A stretch of DNA of 64,000 nt from Abyssisolibacter fermentans (GCF_001559865.1 NZ_LOHE01000002.1:1-64000); one strand, 5' to 3'. Positions 28,230 to 37,401 are shown, counted from the first letter of the stretch. Numbers and translations are program-made. Notes: generated by a model from the letters alone, not told the origin.

Positions 28230-29405
28230 ATGAAAATTATTAATATTGTAAAGATTGCATTCAAATCATTTAGTAAACATAAGATAAGATCTGTGTTATC
28301 TATTATAGGCATAATAATTGGGATTATTACAATAATAGTGGTTATGACTATAAGTGAAAATTTAAAAATTTTTATTTCAAATGAATATGATAGAATAGGG
28401 ACCAATATGCTTTGGATTACAATATCTAAAAATACAAATATTGAAAATTCTATTTTAACAAATGCAGATTTAGATTCTCTTTCTAAAATACAAGGTATAG
28501 ATAATATTTCTCCAAACTTAATTGAGTACTCTACAATTAATCAGAATAATGCAAATGGAGATGTACGAATTATTGGTGTTAGTGATGAGTTTGAGCATAT
28601 AAGAAAATTACCAGTTAATGGTCAATTCATTAGTAAGAAAAATATTGTAAATGAAGAGAATGTTTGTGTTATTTCAAATAAAATAAGAGAAAAATTTCTA
28701 TATAAGAATATAAATCCAATTGGTGAAAAAATAATGATTAAAAATCATGAGTTTGTTGTGATTGGATATATTGATAAACCTGAAACTAATACAGTGACAA
28801 ACTTTGATAATCCATATGATGTTTATGTACCATACAGCATAATGGAAAAATACTTTGGCATTAATGGCATAAACTACATTTTACTGTCAGTTGATGATGA
28901 AAATAAAATTAATCAGTATAAAGTTGTGTTAACACAAAAACTGCTGATTCTAAAAGGTAAAGATGCAAAATATGATATTGATAGCTTAATTGAGAATAAA
29001 GAAAGGTTTGAATTAATTTTTAATATTGTAATTGCTGCTACTGCATTACTTACTTCAATTAGTTTGATAGTAAGTGGAATTGGTATTATGAATGTGTTGT
29101 TAATGTCAATTAATGAGAGAAAATGGGAAATTGGACTTCGAAAAGCCGTAGGTGCAAAAAATAATGATATTGTTTTGCAGTTTCTATTTGAAAGTTTAAT
29201 ATATTCGGTTGTAGGAATTTTTATTGGTATATTAATTAGTATACTTCTAATAATGATTATTAATCAGATATCACCTGTAACTTTAAAGATATCATATTTA
29301 TCTTTAGTTTTAAGCACTAGCTTTTGTACAATAATAAATTTAATGTTTGGATTATTACCAGCTATTAAAGCATCAAAAATGGATCCTTTAGAATGTTTGG
29401 AATAA
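28230..29405 (+). CDS. MacB/FtsX-type ABC transporter permease
   Basis: The 391-residue permease has an N-terminal membrane helix (SVLSIIGIIIGIITIIVVM), a large extracytoplasmic MacB_PCD-like domain (~50-250) and three C-terminal helices. The FtsX-type ending contains GIGIMNVLLMSINERKWEIG, GLRKAVGAKNNDI and LPAIKASKMDPLECL. It pairs with the adaptor just upstream and with the ATPase at 20881. TAGGAGA precedes the ATG. Confidence 0.92.
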   Translation: MKIINIVKIAFKSFSKHKIRSVLSIIGIIIGIITIIVVMTISENLKIFISNEYDRIGTNMLWITISKNTNIENSILTNADLDSLSKIQGIDNISPNLIEYSTINQNNANGDVRIIGVSDEFEHIRKLPVNGQFISKKNIVNEENVCVISNKIREKFLYKNINPIGEKIMIKNHEFVVIGYIDKPETNTVTNFDNPYDVYVPYSIMEKYFGINGINYILLSVDDENKINQYKVVLTQKLLILKGKDAKYDIDSLIENKERFELIFNIVIAATALLTSISLIVSGIGIMNVLLMSINERKWEIGLRKAVGAKNNDIVLQFLFESLIYSVVGIFIGILISILLIMIINQISPVTLKISYLSLVLSTSFCTIINLMFGLLPAIKASKMDPLECLE

Positions 29406-29429
29406 AACTGGAAAAGAGGTGAATATTAA

Positions 29430-30812
29430 ATGGAAAAGATTAATTTTTTATTAACACAAGTTGAAGGAAAAAATATTGTATTTGATGGAGAATCTTTATC
29501 AATATTTGAAATTAGTGATCAGATGGTTCCATTTTTTCAAACTTCTGAAATTCTAGATAATAAAACAAAAGAATCTTTTGAAGAAGAAATAGAGTATTTA
29601 CAAAACCAAGGATATTTAAGAAAGTTAAAATCATTTGATGCTAAAAAAATAAATACTAAGAATTATTATCTTAGCATTCAAAACACGTTAGAATGTCCAT
29701 TGAATTGTTCTTATTGTTTCAGTAAAAGAATAAAATGTTTACCTAGAAAAATGGCTAAAGAAACTTCGGTAGAAATTGTTGATTTTTTTAGAAATGGTAT
29801 TGGAAAGGATGCAAATAATTTTGAAATCTATTTCACAAGTGGTGGAGAACCTTTAACTAACTTTGAAGTAATTAAAGAGGTATACAATTACTGTAATAGT
29901 CTTGATGATTTGATTAAATATGATATTGGATTTACAACTAATGGAGTATTAATTAATGAAAAAGTATTAGATTTTATAGAAAAAACTGATATTAGAGTTG
30001 CTATGAGTATAGACGGTGACATAGAAAAACATGATAAAAATAGAAAATACATAGATGGCAGAGGCAGTTATAAAGACACAATGAAAGCTAGTAGGATGAT
30101 TATAAATGCTATGAATAGTCCTGAAAGGAAATTATACGTTTTTTCTGTTATAATGCCGGAGGATAATGATTATGTATCACGGTTGAAATATATGGTTGAT
30201 TCTGGATTTGAAAAAGTTCAAATGAAAGTTGTTAGAGATTGTGATAATACAAACAAAATAATAAACAAGGAAAATATTGAAAATATAAAAGTGAACTATA
30301 CTAAATTAGCAGATTTTCTTAAAGAAGAAATTTTAAACAATCGATGGAAGTATGTTATGGCTCTTTTGGATTATAATAATTTTTTAGGACAAGCAATGAT
30401 TAGGATAATATCAGGGAAAAAAGCATTATATCGTTGTGAAGCTGGGAAAACTAAATTTTCAATTTTACCAAATGGTGATATTTATCCATGTGATTTTTAT
30501 TCAATGTATCCAGAGACTAAGATGGGGAATATTAAATCTGGATTTATAGATGATAGTGTTGTTGGCAAATGGTATGAAAAAACTTGTGATTCATATGAGG
30601 TATGCAGTACTTGTTGGGCTAAATACATATGTGGAGGATCATGCTATTTTAGTAGATATATTAATAAGGGTAAACAGAATGAGTTAGTTTGTGAAATAAA
30701 TAAACACATAATAACGTTAGTAATTCAAATGGTAAGCAGTTTGAAAATTAATAATAATGCAATATTTAAAAGGCTTGAAAAAGTTGTAGAAAGTATAATT
30801 TCATATAGGTAA
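29430..30812 (+). CDS. Radical SAM/SPASM peptide maturase (3)
   Basis: The 460-residue protein has an N-terminal PqqD/RRE-like region (1-75) and a radical SAM core with C89, C93 and C96 (LECPLNCSYC). A SGGEPLTN segment and a C-terminal SPASM/twitch region follow: LPNGDIYPCDFY, then VCSTCWAKYICGGSCYF. It is less like maturases 1 and 2 and closer in style to the thioether-forming and QhpD-type maturases, so it may carry a distinct cross-linking step. It starts 24 bases after the permease, with AAGAGGTGA as ribosome-binding site. Confidence 0.88.
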   Translation: MEKINFLLTQVEGKNIVFDGESLSIFEISDQMVPFFQTSEILDNKTKESFEEEIEYLQNQGYLRKLKSFDAKKINTKNYYLSIQNTLECPLNCSYCFSKRIKCLPRKMAKETSVEIVDFFRNGIGKDANNFEIYFTSGGEPLTNFEVIKEVYNYCNSLDDLIKYDIGFTTNGVLINEKVLDFIEKTDIRVAMSIDGDIEKHDKNRKYIDGRGSYKDTMKASRMIINAMNSPERKLYVFSVIMPEDNDYVSRLKYMVDSGFEKVQMKVVRDCDNTNKIINKENIENIKVNYTKLADFLKEEILNNRWKYVMALLDYNNFLGQAMIRIISGKKALYRCEAGKTKFSILPNGDIYPCDFYSMYPETKMGNIKSGFIDDSVVGKWYEKTCDSYEVCSTCWAKYICGGSCYFSRYINKGKQNELVCEINKHIITLVIQMVSSLKINNNAIFKRLEKVVESIISYR

Positions 30813-30836
30813 TAATAACAAAATGGGGGGATAAGA

Positions 30837-31094
30837 ATGGAAGTTAAACAAATCTTAAAAGATATTAATACTATTTTAAATGAGAAAATGGAAATAAAAT
30901 TGGATAATGATATAAATGAAGAAACTTCATTTTTAGAAGATGGATTAAATTTTAATTCAGTTACAATATTAGAATTTATTATCGAATTAGAATTATTGTA
31001 CAGCATAGAAGTTGATGAAGACGAACTGGAAGTGAAGCACTTTAATAAGGCAGCTAACTTAGCAGAATATATAATTGGAAAAATAGATAAATGA
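30837..31094 (+). CDS. Acyl carrier protein
   Basis: The 85-residue acidic helical protein has the carrier-protein pattern. The likely phosphopantetheine serine is Ser41 in EDGLNFNSVTILEF, where the usual DSL is replaced by NSV. Hydrophobic positions in helix II fit acyl or peptidyl carriers. The cluster-encoded phosphopantetheinyl transferase (45276) would load it. It probably holds an acyl chain made or extended by the ketosynthase at 39411. GGGGGGA precedes ATG 30837. Its stop overlaps the next start. Confidence 0.85.
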   Translation: MEVKQILKDINTILNEKMEIKLDNDINEETSFLEDGLNFNSVTILEFIIELELLYSIEVDEDELEVKHFNKAANLAEYIIGKIDK

Positions 31095-32011
31095 TGGATA
31101 TAGATATTCATGCCATAACATTTAGAGGAGAAATCTTTGGCTTTTCTCCAGCTAATGGAGTTATTCTTCGCTTAAACAGACAACTAGAAGAAATAATAAG
31201 ATCAAAAAAAACTGTTGATTTAAATATAGATGATAATTCTATAAAAGCTATGGCATTATTGAATAAATGGAAAGAAAAAAATATTATCAAGAATTATGAT
31301 GATATAGGAACAATCTATGATTTTAGTAATTTGATTAAGATAAATTGTATAAAATTCAAAAAGAACAAGCTAACTGCATTAAAAACATCTAAAAAAATAA
31401 TGAAATACTGGAATACCAAACCAAATCAAATTAGATTTGCTTCAATGAAAAATGATTTAGAGGTTATGAATGATAGTAATTCAAATAGTATTACATATCA
31501 TTTAAATGATGAGATTGATGATAGTATGATTTGTCAAATAGATGATGAAATAAGCAGGTTGGTTAGTAATTGTTATATTATTCCTAGTAAAAACTTAATT
31601 GATAATATTAAAATTCTTTCTAAAACATTTAGCAAAGGTAATAATATTGAAAAAATAATTAATATGAAATCCTTAAAAAAAATTATAAACTGTATTAAGC
31701 AAAATAAAAGAAGGGTTAGAAAATGTGACTCGGGAACAACCAGCTGTTTCGTAAATGATGATGGTCAGTTATATAAATGTGAAAAGTGTATTTCAAAGCA
31801 ATATCAAATTAGTGATTTAAGTCAATTCAAAAAAACAAATACAATATACGAGAATGAAACATGCTCAAGATGCTATGCACGTTTTATATGCGGCGGAGTG
31901 TGTCCTGTTGTTTGCAAACATGATGATTACTACTGCCAATGCATGAAGGAAACATTAAGTTTGGCTATAAAAATATTAATTTTTTTAGAAATGGATGAGA
32001 TAAAATCATGA
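31091..32011 (+). CDS. SPASM-domain protein lacking the radical SAM core
   Basis: The 306-residue protein starts with a region like the recognition domains of the neighbouring maturases (1-80) and ends with a SPASM-type cysteine pattern: C212, C219, C230 and C233, then C258, C261, C267, C271, C275, C282 and C284, within CSRCYARFICGGVCPVVC. Between them there is no CxxxCxxC and only C86, so it cannot bind the SAM cluster. It may be a partner that binds precursor or shuttles electrons. It overlaps the ACP gene (ATGA) and the next gene (ATGA), so translation is coupled on both sides. Confidence 0.75.
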   Translation: MMDIDIHAITFRGEIFGFSPANGVILRLNRQLEEIIRSKKTVDLNIDDNSIKAMALLNKWKEKNIIKNYDDIGTIYDFSNLIKINCIKFKKNKLTALKTSKKIMKYWNTKPNQIRFASMKNDLEVMNDSNSNSITYHLNDEIDDSMICQIDDEISRLVSNCYIIPSKNLIDNIKILSKTFSKGNNIEKIINMKSLKKIINCIKQNKRRVRKCDSGTTSCFVNDDGQLYKCEKCISKQYQISDLSQFKKTNTIYENETCSRCYARFICGGVCPVVCKHDDYYCQCMKETLSLAIKILIFLEMDEIKS

Positions 32012-32982
32012 AGATTTGTACTGGAATAAGTTCATTAGATAACCTTAGATTAATTATTGATAGTGAAGCAGAAGAATTCTATTGTGGTGTATACAATGAA
32101 AATTGGGTAAAAAGATTTGGATCTTTTTCAGCAATTAATAGAAGACCTTGGAAGAATTCAAATCTATCAAGTTTCTATGAACTAGAAAACGTTATAAAAG
32201 AAGTTCATTTAAAAAAGAAAAAAGTATTTTTAACATTAAATGAACATGTATATACTAATCAACAAAAACCTCTACTAACAGAATATATTAAAAAAGCAAC
32301 TGATTTGTCTGTAGATGCAATAATTGTTTCTGATATTAGTATTATGCAATTAATCAGAAATATTTCAAAAGACATAGAAATACATGTTAGTACTGGAGGT
32401 GCAGCCTTTAATACAGAAAGTATATCTTTTTATGTTAATAATTTTGGTGTAACAAGAATTATTCTGCCAAGATCAATCAAACTTTCTGAAATAGCGTTGT
32501 TTAAAAAGAAATTTCCTAACATAGAATTAGAAATTTTTATACTTAATGAAGGTTGTACTTATATAGATGGTTTTTGTAATCAGCTTCATGGCATTCGTTA
32601 TGTAAATGAGAATGGTGATAATTTATATGGTTATTCTCCAACATGTCAAATTAGATTTGACACTATTAAAGCACAAATGAATGAATTTAATTTAGATGAA
32701 AAACAACTGCTACATTTAATAAATAAAAATCTTCATAAGAATATTAATTGTGGAATTTGTTCTTTATATAAAATAAATAAAATTGGAGTGGATAGCCTTA
32801 AACTTGTATCTAGATCCACAAATATTGTAAACACAATGAGCGATATTAAAAGGTTAAGTAAAGCTATTAATTTATCAAAGAGTAGTATTAATGAGAAAGA
32901 ATTCCTATTAGATGTAAAAGAAAATAAACTTGTTTGTTCTAATTTTCCTAATAGTAAAGAGTGTTTGTACTCAGATAATTGA
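32008..32982 (+). CDS. U32-family iron-sulfur protein, UbiU-like (1)
   Basis: The 324-residue protein has a U32 'peptidase' TIM-like fold and the four-cysteine pattern of that family: C183 and C190 (seven apart, as in UbiU), C213, and C248 or C251. Opening motifs such as AEEFYCGVYN and DAIIVSDISIM are typical. Characterised U32 proteins (UbiU/UbiV, RlhA, TrhP) hold a 4Fe-4S cluster and perform O2-independent hydroxylation rather than proteolysis. A UbiV-like partner is at 36317. The substrate is probably the cluster peptide or an intermediate (inference). Confidence 0.78.
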   Translation: MKICTGISSLDNLRLIIDSEAEEFYCGVYNENWVKRFGSFSAINRRPWKNSNLSSFYELENVIKEVHLKKKKVFLTLNEHVYTNQQKPLLTEYIKKATDLSVDAIIVSDISIMQLIRNISKDIEIHVSTGGAAFNTESISFYVNNFGVTRIILPRSIKLSEIALFKKKFPNIELEIFILNEGCTYIDGFCNQLHGIRYVNENGDNLYGYSPTCQIRFDTIKAQMNEFNLDEKQLLHLINKNLHKNINCGICSLYKINKIGVDSLKLVSRSTNIVNTMSDIKRLSKAINLSKSSINEKEFLLDVKENKLVCSNFPNSKECLYSDN

Positions 32983-32994
32983 AAGGAGTAACCA

Positions 32995-34347
32995 ATGAGA
33001 GATATATGTTTTATTCATTCATCAAGTGGAAAAGGTGCTGATCATTGGGTAATACCTGCGGGAATATGTGGAATTGCTGATATACTTAAAAAAAGTAATA
33101 TAAAAATGGTAGGTATTAATCTTGCTCTAGAAAAATTGTTAAATCATGATTTTTCGTTTTATGATTGGCTTACTAAAAATAGATTTGAGTATTTTCTTAT
33201 AGAAATTCATTGGTTTGTTCATTTAGAGCAAGCATTTAAGAATATTGATCTAATAAAAAAAATATATCCATCAAGTAAAATTATTGTAGGTGGTCTTACA
33301 GCTTCACTATTTTGTAAAGAAATAATTAACAGCAATAATAATATAGATTTTATTATAAAAGGAGATAGTGAAGAACCATTGTTGGATTTATTAAAGAAGC
33401 TAGATAAAGGTAAAGACATATATGATGTTAAGAATTTGATTTATAAAAAAGATGACAAAATAATTATTTATAATTCCGAATACATCTTAGAAAATTTTAA
33501 AAATATCTCGTATGGAGATATAACATTCATGAAAAATTACAAATATTTACTGTACTATCCATTTCCTAATGCAAGCTGTAAAAGAAGTAGTTATTGGCTA
33601 GTGAATGGACGTGGGTGTATATATAATTGTAAAACATGTGATGGAGCTAAGGAAATTTGTAATAAATATTTAGGTAGAAGCAGATTAGTAAAAAGATCTT
33701 CAGAAGATGTTTTAGAAGACATCCGTAATATTAGTAAAAGATTTGAAGTTGAAAATATTAATCTAACCCATGATATATGTTCTTTTGGAAAAGATTATTA
33801 TACTAAATTCTTAACTGAATTTTCTAAAATAAATAAAGTAAAGCTGTATAATGAATTTTGGCAGATTCCAAGCACAAGTTTTAATAATATTATAGAAGAA
33901 TTTGATTTAGGCAGTAGGATGCATTATGCAATAACTGCACATTCAGGTAATGAAAAAATAAGAAAAGAATACGGTAAAAAGTATACTAATAATGAATTAA
34001 TTAAAGTTTTGGAATTTTGTAGAAAACACAATATTGAAGTTACATTGTTTTTCTCTAGAAATATTATTGAAGAAACAAAAGAAACAATGTTAGATACTCT
34101 TAAACTAATAAGAAAATTAAAAATGATGAAAATAAAAACATTAAAATTAGTATATGATTATATAATTATTGATCCTATGTCTTGTATAAAAGAAAGATTA
34201 AGCAATGGGTTAATGGAATTCACAAAAACTGACAATGATAAATTGAAATTTTGTTATAATGACGAAATTAGAAAGATGGTAGTTAATAGAAATAATAGAT
34301 TAAACATTATTGAGAACAAAATAGTAAGTGAAATTTTGGAGGCGTAA
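32995..34347 (+). CDS. B12-binding-type radical SAM protein (2)
   Basis: The 450-residue protein has an N-terminal cobalamin-type Rossmann domain (ADHWVIPAGICGIADI near the start, SKIIVGGLTASLFCKE near residue 100) and a radical SAM core with C208, C212 and C215 (GCIYNCKTC). The axial-ligand DxHxxG motif is absent. It differs from the protein at 19395, so two separate B12-type steps, such as C-methylations, are likely. It lies between a UbiU-like gene and a nucleotidyltransferase, with GAAAGGAG as ribosome-binding site. Confidence 0.83.
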   Translation: MRDICFIHSSSGKGADHWVIPAGICGIADILKKSNIKMVGINLALEKLLNHDFSFYDWLTKNRFEYFLIEIHWFVHLEQAFKNIDLIKKIYPSSKIIVGGLTASLFCKEIINSNNNIDFIIKGDSEEPLLDLLKKLDKGKDIYDVKNLIYKKDDKIIIYNSEYILENFKNISYGDITFMKNYKYLLYYPFPNASCKRSSYWLVNGRGCIYNCKTCDGAKEICNKYLGRSRLVKRSSEDVLEDIRNISKRFEVENINLTHDICSFGKDYYTKFLTEFSKINKVKLYNEFWQIPSTSFNNIIEEFDLGSRMHYAITAHSGNEKIRKEYGKKYTNNELIKVLEFCRKHNIEVTLFFSRNIIEETKETMLDTLKLIRKLKMMKIKTLKLVYDYIIIDPMSCIKERLSNGLMEFTKTDNDKLKFCYNDEIRKMVVNRNNRLNIIENKIVSEILEA

Positions 34348-34348
34348 T

Positions 34349-35098
34349 ATGAATGTGAAGACCGTTGTAATACTTTCAGGAGGAGATGGGAAGCGGTTAT
34401 ATCCATTAACTGATTATATTCCGAAATTCGCAATACCTGTTATAGATGAGCCGCTATTGATTAAGCAATTAAAATGGATAGTACCTTTAGGAGTAGAAAA
34501 AGTGCTATTAGTTATTAATAAAAAAGATAAATTTTGGGCTGATAAAATTAGTAAAAATGTCAAAGAAAAATTTTCATTTGATTTGATAATACGACTAGAA
34601 CAAGAAAAAAAAGGACTTGTAGAAGCATTAACTAATGTAGAGAATGATATTGATGAAAATTATTTTATGATGATTTTTGGAGATGAATATTTCAATAATC
34701 CAAATTTCTTTACAGATGTTGCCGAAATTAATAAAGGATCATATATAGGAGCAATGAGTACAGATAATCTTGATGATATAAAAAAAGGCTGCAATGTAGT
34801 AGTAAATGATGAAGGTAGAATAATTAAACTCATTGAAAAACCAGATGATTATGATATTAAGACTTCTTATTATTGGAATGGTATTGCAGTACTGAATAAA
34901 AGCTTTTTTTCCGAAAAAAGTACATGTTCTTTATCAGATACAAAAAACAACATTACTTTTATTAATTGGCTTAATAAATTCATTATGAAAAGTGAGGTTA
35001 ATATGCTTATCGAAAATGGGTTTAATGTAAATATAAATAATTTAAAAGACTATGAAAAATGTTTATCCATAGAATTAGAAAGCCGGGTAACGATATGA
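34349..35098 (+). CDS. Sugar-phosphate nucleotidyltransferase
   Basis: The 249-residue protein is of the RmlA/GlmU-N type: ILSGGDGKRLYPLTDYIPKF at the N-terminus is the nucleotide-binding signature (GGxGxRLxPLT). FGDEYFNN near residue 108 is the metal-binding region, and IEKPDDYDIK lies near residue 165. It activates a sugar-1-phosphate to an NDP-sugar, presumably for the glycosyltransferases at 18449 and 35095. ATG 34349 follows GGAGG and starts 1 base after the preceding stop. Confidence 0.85.
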   Translation: MNVKTVVILSGGDGKRLYPLTDYIPKFAIPVIDEPLLIKQLKWIVPLGVEKVLLVINKKDKFWADKISKNVKEKFSFDLIIRLEQEKKGLVEALTNVENDIDENYFMMIFGDEYFNNPNFFTDVAEINKGSYIGAMSTDNLDDIKKGCNVVVNDEGRIIKLIEKPDDYDIKTSYYWNGIAVLNKSFFSEKSTCSLSDTKNNITFINWLNKFIMKSEVNMLIENGFNVNINNLKDYEKCLSIELESRVTI

Positions 35099-36333
35099 AG
35101 ATACTAACTATTATATATCCTTCTACTGGTATTGGAGAGTCGTATACGGCAGTTAGTTTTTCAAAACAAATGAAAAGTTGTGGGCATGAAGTTATTTATA
35201 TAGGACATGAAATGTTAAAATTTATTTTAGCTAATAGTAGTGATAAAATATACTATTTTAAAAATAATCTGATGGCTAATAAAATCCTATTTGAAAAAGT
35301 TATTAAAAAATTTGAACCTCATGTAGTTTTATTTACAGATTATCATATGTACAAAAGAAATCAATTAATAAAGATTCCATTTTATTTTGAATGGTTAAAA
35401 AATACCAATGCTAAAACTTATATTATAGATACTATAGGGAATTGCTATAAAAAATCAGTTGAAGGTTCTATCTTTGGATCAGATTGTTTAAGTCTACAAG
35501 TACCAAATTGGGTTGAAAAAATTCTTAGACCAGTACCATTACATGATCCAATACAAAATTATGTAGAATATGTTAGTTATTGCGCTTTGAAAAATCGAGT
35601 ATCATCAGCACCTACAGTTGATAAAATTTTACATAAATCAACTAATGATGATTCTAAAATAATACTTTTTCCTATAGGAAATTGGATTGATAAAATAGGT
35701 AATATTAACGAGAAGAAAAGTCTTAAATTAATTATAGATACTATATTAACTTATATTGACGATTTAAATATTAAAGCAAAAGTTTTTACTTTTGGATATT
35801 GGGATTATAGTTTTAATTTTAATAACATAGAAATTGATCAAAGTTTTTCTCAGCTATCGATTGAAGAAACAGATTATTTGATAAAAAAAAGTAATTTGGT
35901 TATTACAATTAATGCAATATCAAATATGGCTTCAAGAGCAATCCAAAGCAATGTAAAAGTCGTAACTTTTGTTAATTCAAAATCAAGGACGCTTGAATCG
36001 TTAAAATGTGAATGTAATATTTCACAGAAAAATAAAAAAAGAATACTAGAGTATTTTGATGATAAATTCAATGAAGTATCAAGATATATGATATTTCCAG
36101 AAACAGCTATAGAAGTGTTGAATAAATTTTATTCAGTTAACAAAGTTACAAAATCATTGATGAATATAGTAGAAATTTTTAATGAAAAAGAAGCAGCTGA
36201 AATATTAAGATCAATTTTAATAGAAAATGATAAAAATAACAGTGATTTGTACTCTAAATATATTGAAAGTTGTAGAAAATTACCATGTCTAAGTAAAATT
36301 ATTGAGGAGAAACAGAATGAAAAAAGCTATTAG
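35095..36333 (+). CDS. GT-B glycosyltransferase-like protein
   Basis: The 412-residue protein begins with ILTIIYPSTGIGESYTAVSF, then KQMKSCGHEVIYIG, the usual N-terminal Rossmann start of GT-B enzymes. A second Rossmann half contains KIILFPIGNW near residue 190 and IKKSNLVITINAISNMASRA near residue 265. There is no perfect signature, so this is a remote call; the DUF6365-type family is an alternative. It overlaps the nucleotidyltransferase by ATGA, which supports a sugar role. It overlaps the next gene by 17 bases. Confidence 0.55.
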   Translation: MKILTIIYPSTGIGESYTAVSFSKQMKSCGHEVIYIGHEMLKFILANSSDKIYYFKNNLMANKILFEKVIKKFEPHVVLFTDYHMYKRNQLIKIPFYFEWLKNTNAKTYIIDTIGNCYKKSVEGSIFGSDCLSLQVPNWVEKILRPVPLHDPIQNYVEYVSYCALKNRVSSAPTVDKILHKSTNDDSKIILFPIGNWIDKIGNINEKKSLKLIIDTILTYIDDLNIKAKVFTFGYWDYSFNFNNIEIDQSFSQLSIEETDYLIKKSNLVITINAISNMASRAIQSNVKVVTFVNSKSRTLESLKCECNISQKNKKRILEYFDDKFNEVSRYMIFPETAIEVLNKFYSVNKVTKSLMNIVEIFNEKEAAEILRSILIENDKNNSDLYSKYIESCRKLPCLSKIIEEKQNEKSY

Positions 36334-37096
36334 AATATCACAAATTAAAGAGTTGGAGCTTATACAGAATAAATATGACCATATTTATTTTGGAGATTAT
36401 CATTGTAATGAATATTTGATTACTAAAGCTGAAATGAATTATTTACTAAAATATTGCAAAGAGAGAAACATAGGTTTATCAGTTATTATACCATTTTTAT
36501 TTGAAGAAGATTTTGTTAATCTAAAAGAAATATTACAAATAGCAGAATATAACTATAAAATAGGTATAGTTGTTAATGATTGGGGAGTATTGAAATTTAT
36601 AAATACTTTATATGGTAGTGATATAGAGGATAAATTTAGAATTGAAACTGGTATTCTTTTAAATAGAAAGAAAAAAACTCCAATAACTGAAAATGTATAT
36701 TTTAAATTAGAAGAGAGCATTAGAGAAAATTTACAAAATACATCTTTAAATATGAGAGAGTGTTGGGGTTTATTAAAACAGTATCATGTTAGTGGAGTGC
36801 ACTTTGAAAATACATATAACAAGAATAATATAGAAGAAAATTTTCCTTTTAACAAAATATTGGTATATCCATATGTGAATGTGACTTTAATTCGAAGTTG
36901 TCCTTTAAAATCTATAATAAAGGAAAATATACATTCTTGCTGTAGATATTGTAATAATAATGATATTTATTTAGGTAATAGTACTGTGAATTATAATGTT
37001 ATTTTAAAGGGAAGAAGTATCAGATATACCAATACTTCAAATGTGGACATGCATATGTATGACTGCATAATAGAAGATGCTAATAAAAAAGGTTAA
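36317..37096 (+). CDS. UbiV-like U32 partner protein (1)
   Basis: The 259-residue protein lacks the UbiU-type cysteine set but has C30, C195, C208 (or C209) and C212. The spacing 195-208-212 (13 and 4) is identical to that of UbiV (C180, C193, C197), with an early Cys matching C39. IGIVVNDWGVLKFI in the middle is the typical U32 strand. It is therefore probably the 4Fe-4S UbiV-like half of a heterodimer with the UbiU-like protein at 32008. ATG 36317 follows GAGGAGA. The precursor gene follows directly. Confidence 0.75.
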   Translation: MKKAIRISQIKELELIQNKYDHIYFGDYHCNEYLITKAEMNYLLKYCKERNIGLSVIIPFLFEEDFVNLKEILQIAEYNYKIGIVVNDWGVLKFINTLYGSDIEDKFRIETGILLNRKKKTPITENVYFKLEESIRENLQNTSLNMRECWGLLKQYHVSGVHFENTYNKNNIEENFPFNKILVYPYVNVTLIRSCPLKSIIKENIHSCCRYCNNNDIYLGNSTVNYNVILKGRSIRYTNTSNVDMHMYDCIIEDANKKG

Positions 37097-37133
37097 ATAT
37101 ACATTAGACTGATTGTAAAAATAATGCTTGTAC

Positions 37134-37168
37134 CTAGATTTTGGTTTTCTTATAAATTAAAAATCTAG
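37134..37168 (+). promoter_or_regulatory. Hairpin upstream of the precursor ORF
   Basis: CTAGATTTT pairs with AAAATCTAG across a 17-base loop in the 110-base gap before the small ORF. It may be a weak terminator of upstream transcription or a stabilising 5' structure for a separate precursor transcript. Confidence 0.5.
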
Positions 37169-37206
37169 TGACAATAGAAATTTACTATGAAGGGGGGCTA
37201 AATATC

Positions 37207-37317
37207 ATGAAAGAACTTGAAAACTTAGGTATCGTAGTAGGAGCAGAAGTTGAAGATGAGGCTTGCTTATCAATATGTCAATGGGCAGGTTGGAATTTCG
37301 AACATAACCACTGCTAA
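37207..37317 (+). CDS. Candidate RiPP precursor peptide, 36 residues
   Basis: This unlisted short ORF has a very strong ribosome-binding site (AGGGGGG, about 9 bases before ATG). Residues 1-19 (MKELENLGIVVGAEVEDEA) look like an acidic leader. Residues 20-36 (CLSICQWAGWNFEHNHC) look like the modified core, with C20, C24 and C36, two Trp, one Phe, two His and a terminal Cys. It sits between two U32 pairs and near the radical SAM/SPASM enzymes, and is flanked by hairpins at 37134-37168 and 37331-37369. I infer that it is the substrate of the maturases; no homology search was possible. Confidence 0.72.
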   Translation: MKELENLGIVVGAEVEDEACLSICQWAGWNFEHNHC

Positions 37318-37330
37318 TAAAAAGATGTAT

Positions 37331-37369
37331 AAATGCGTCTGATTGGCTTTAGCTAATCAGACGACATTT
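37331..37369 (+). terminator. Hairpin after the precursor ORF
   Basis: CGTCTGATTGGC pairs with GCTAATCAGACG (one G-U pair), extended by AAATG and CATTT. There is no full U-run after it, so it may act as an attenuator that makes precursor mRNA more abundant than the downstream genes. Confidence 0.65.
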
Positions 37370-37401
37370 ATATAAAAAATTCTAATTACGAGGTTATAAT
37401 T

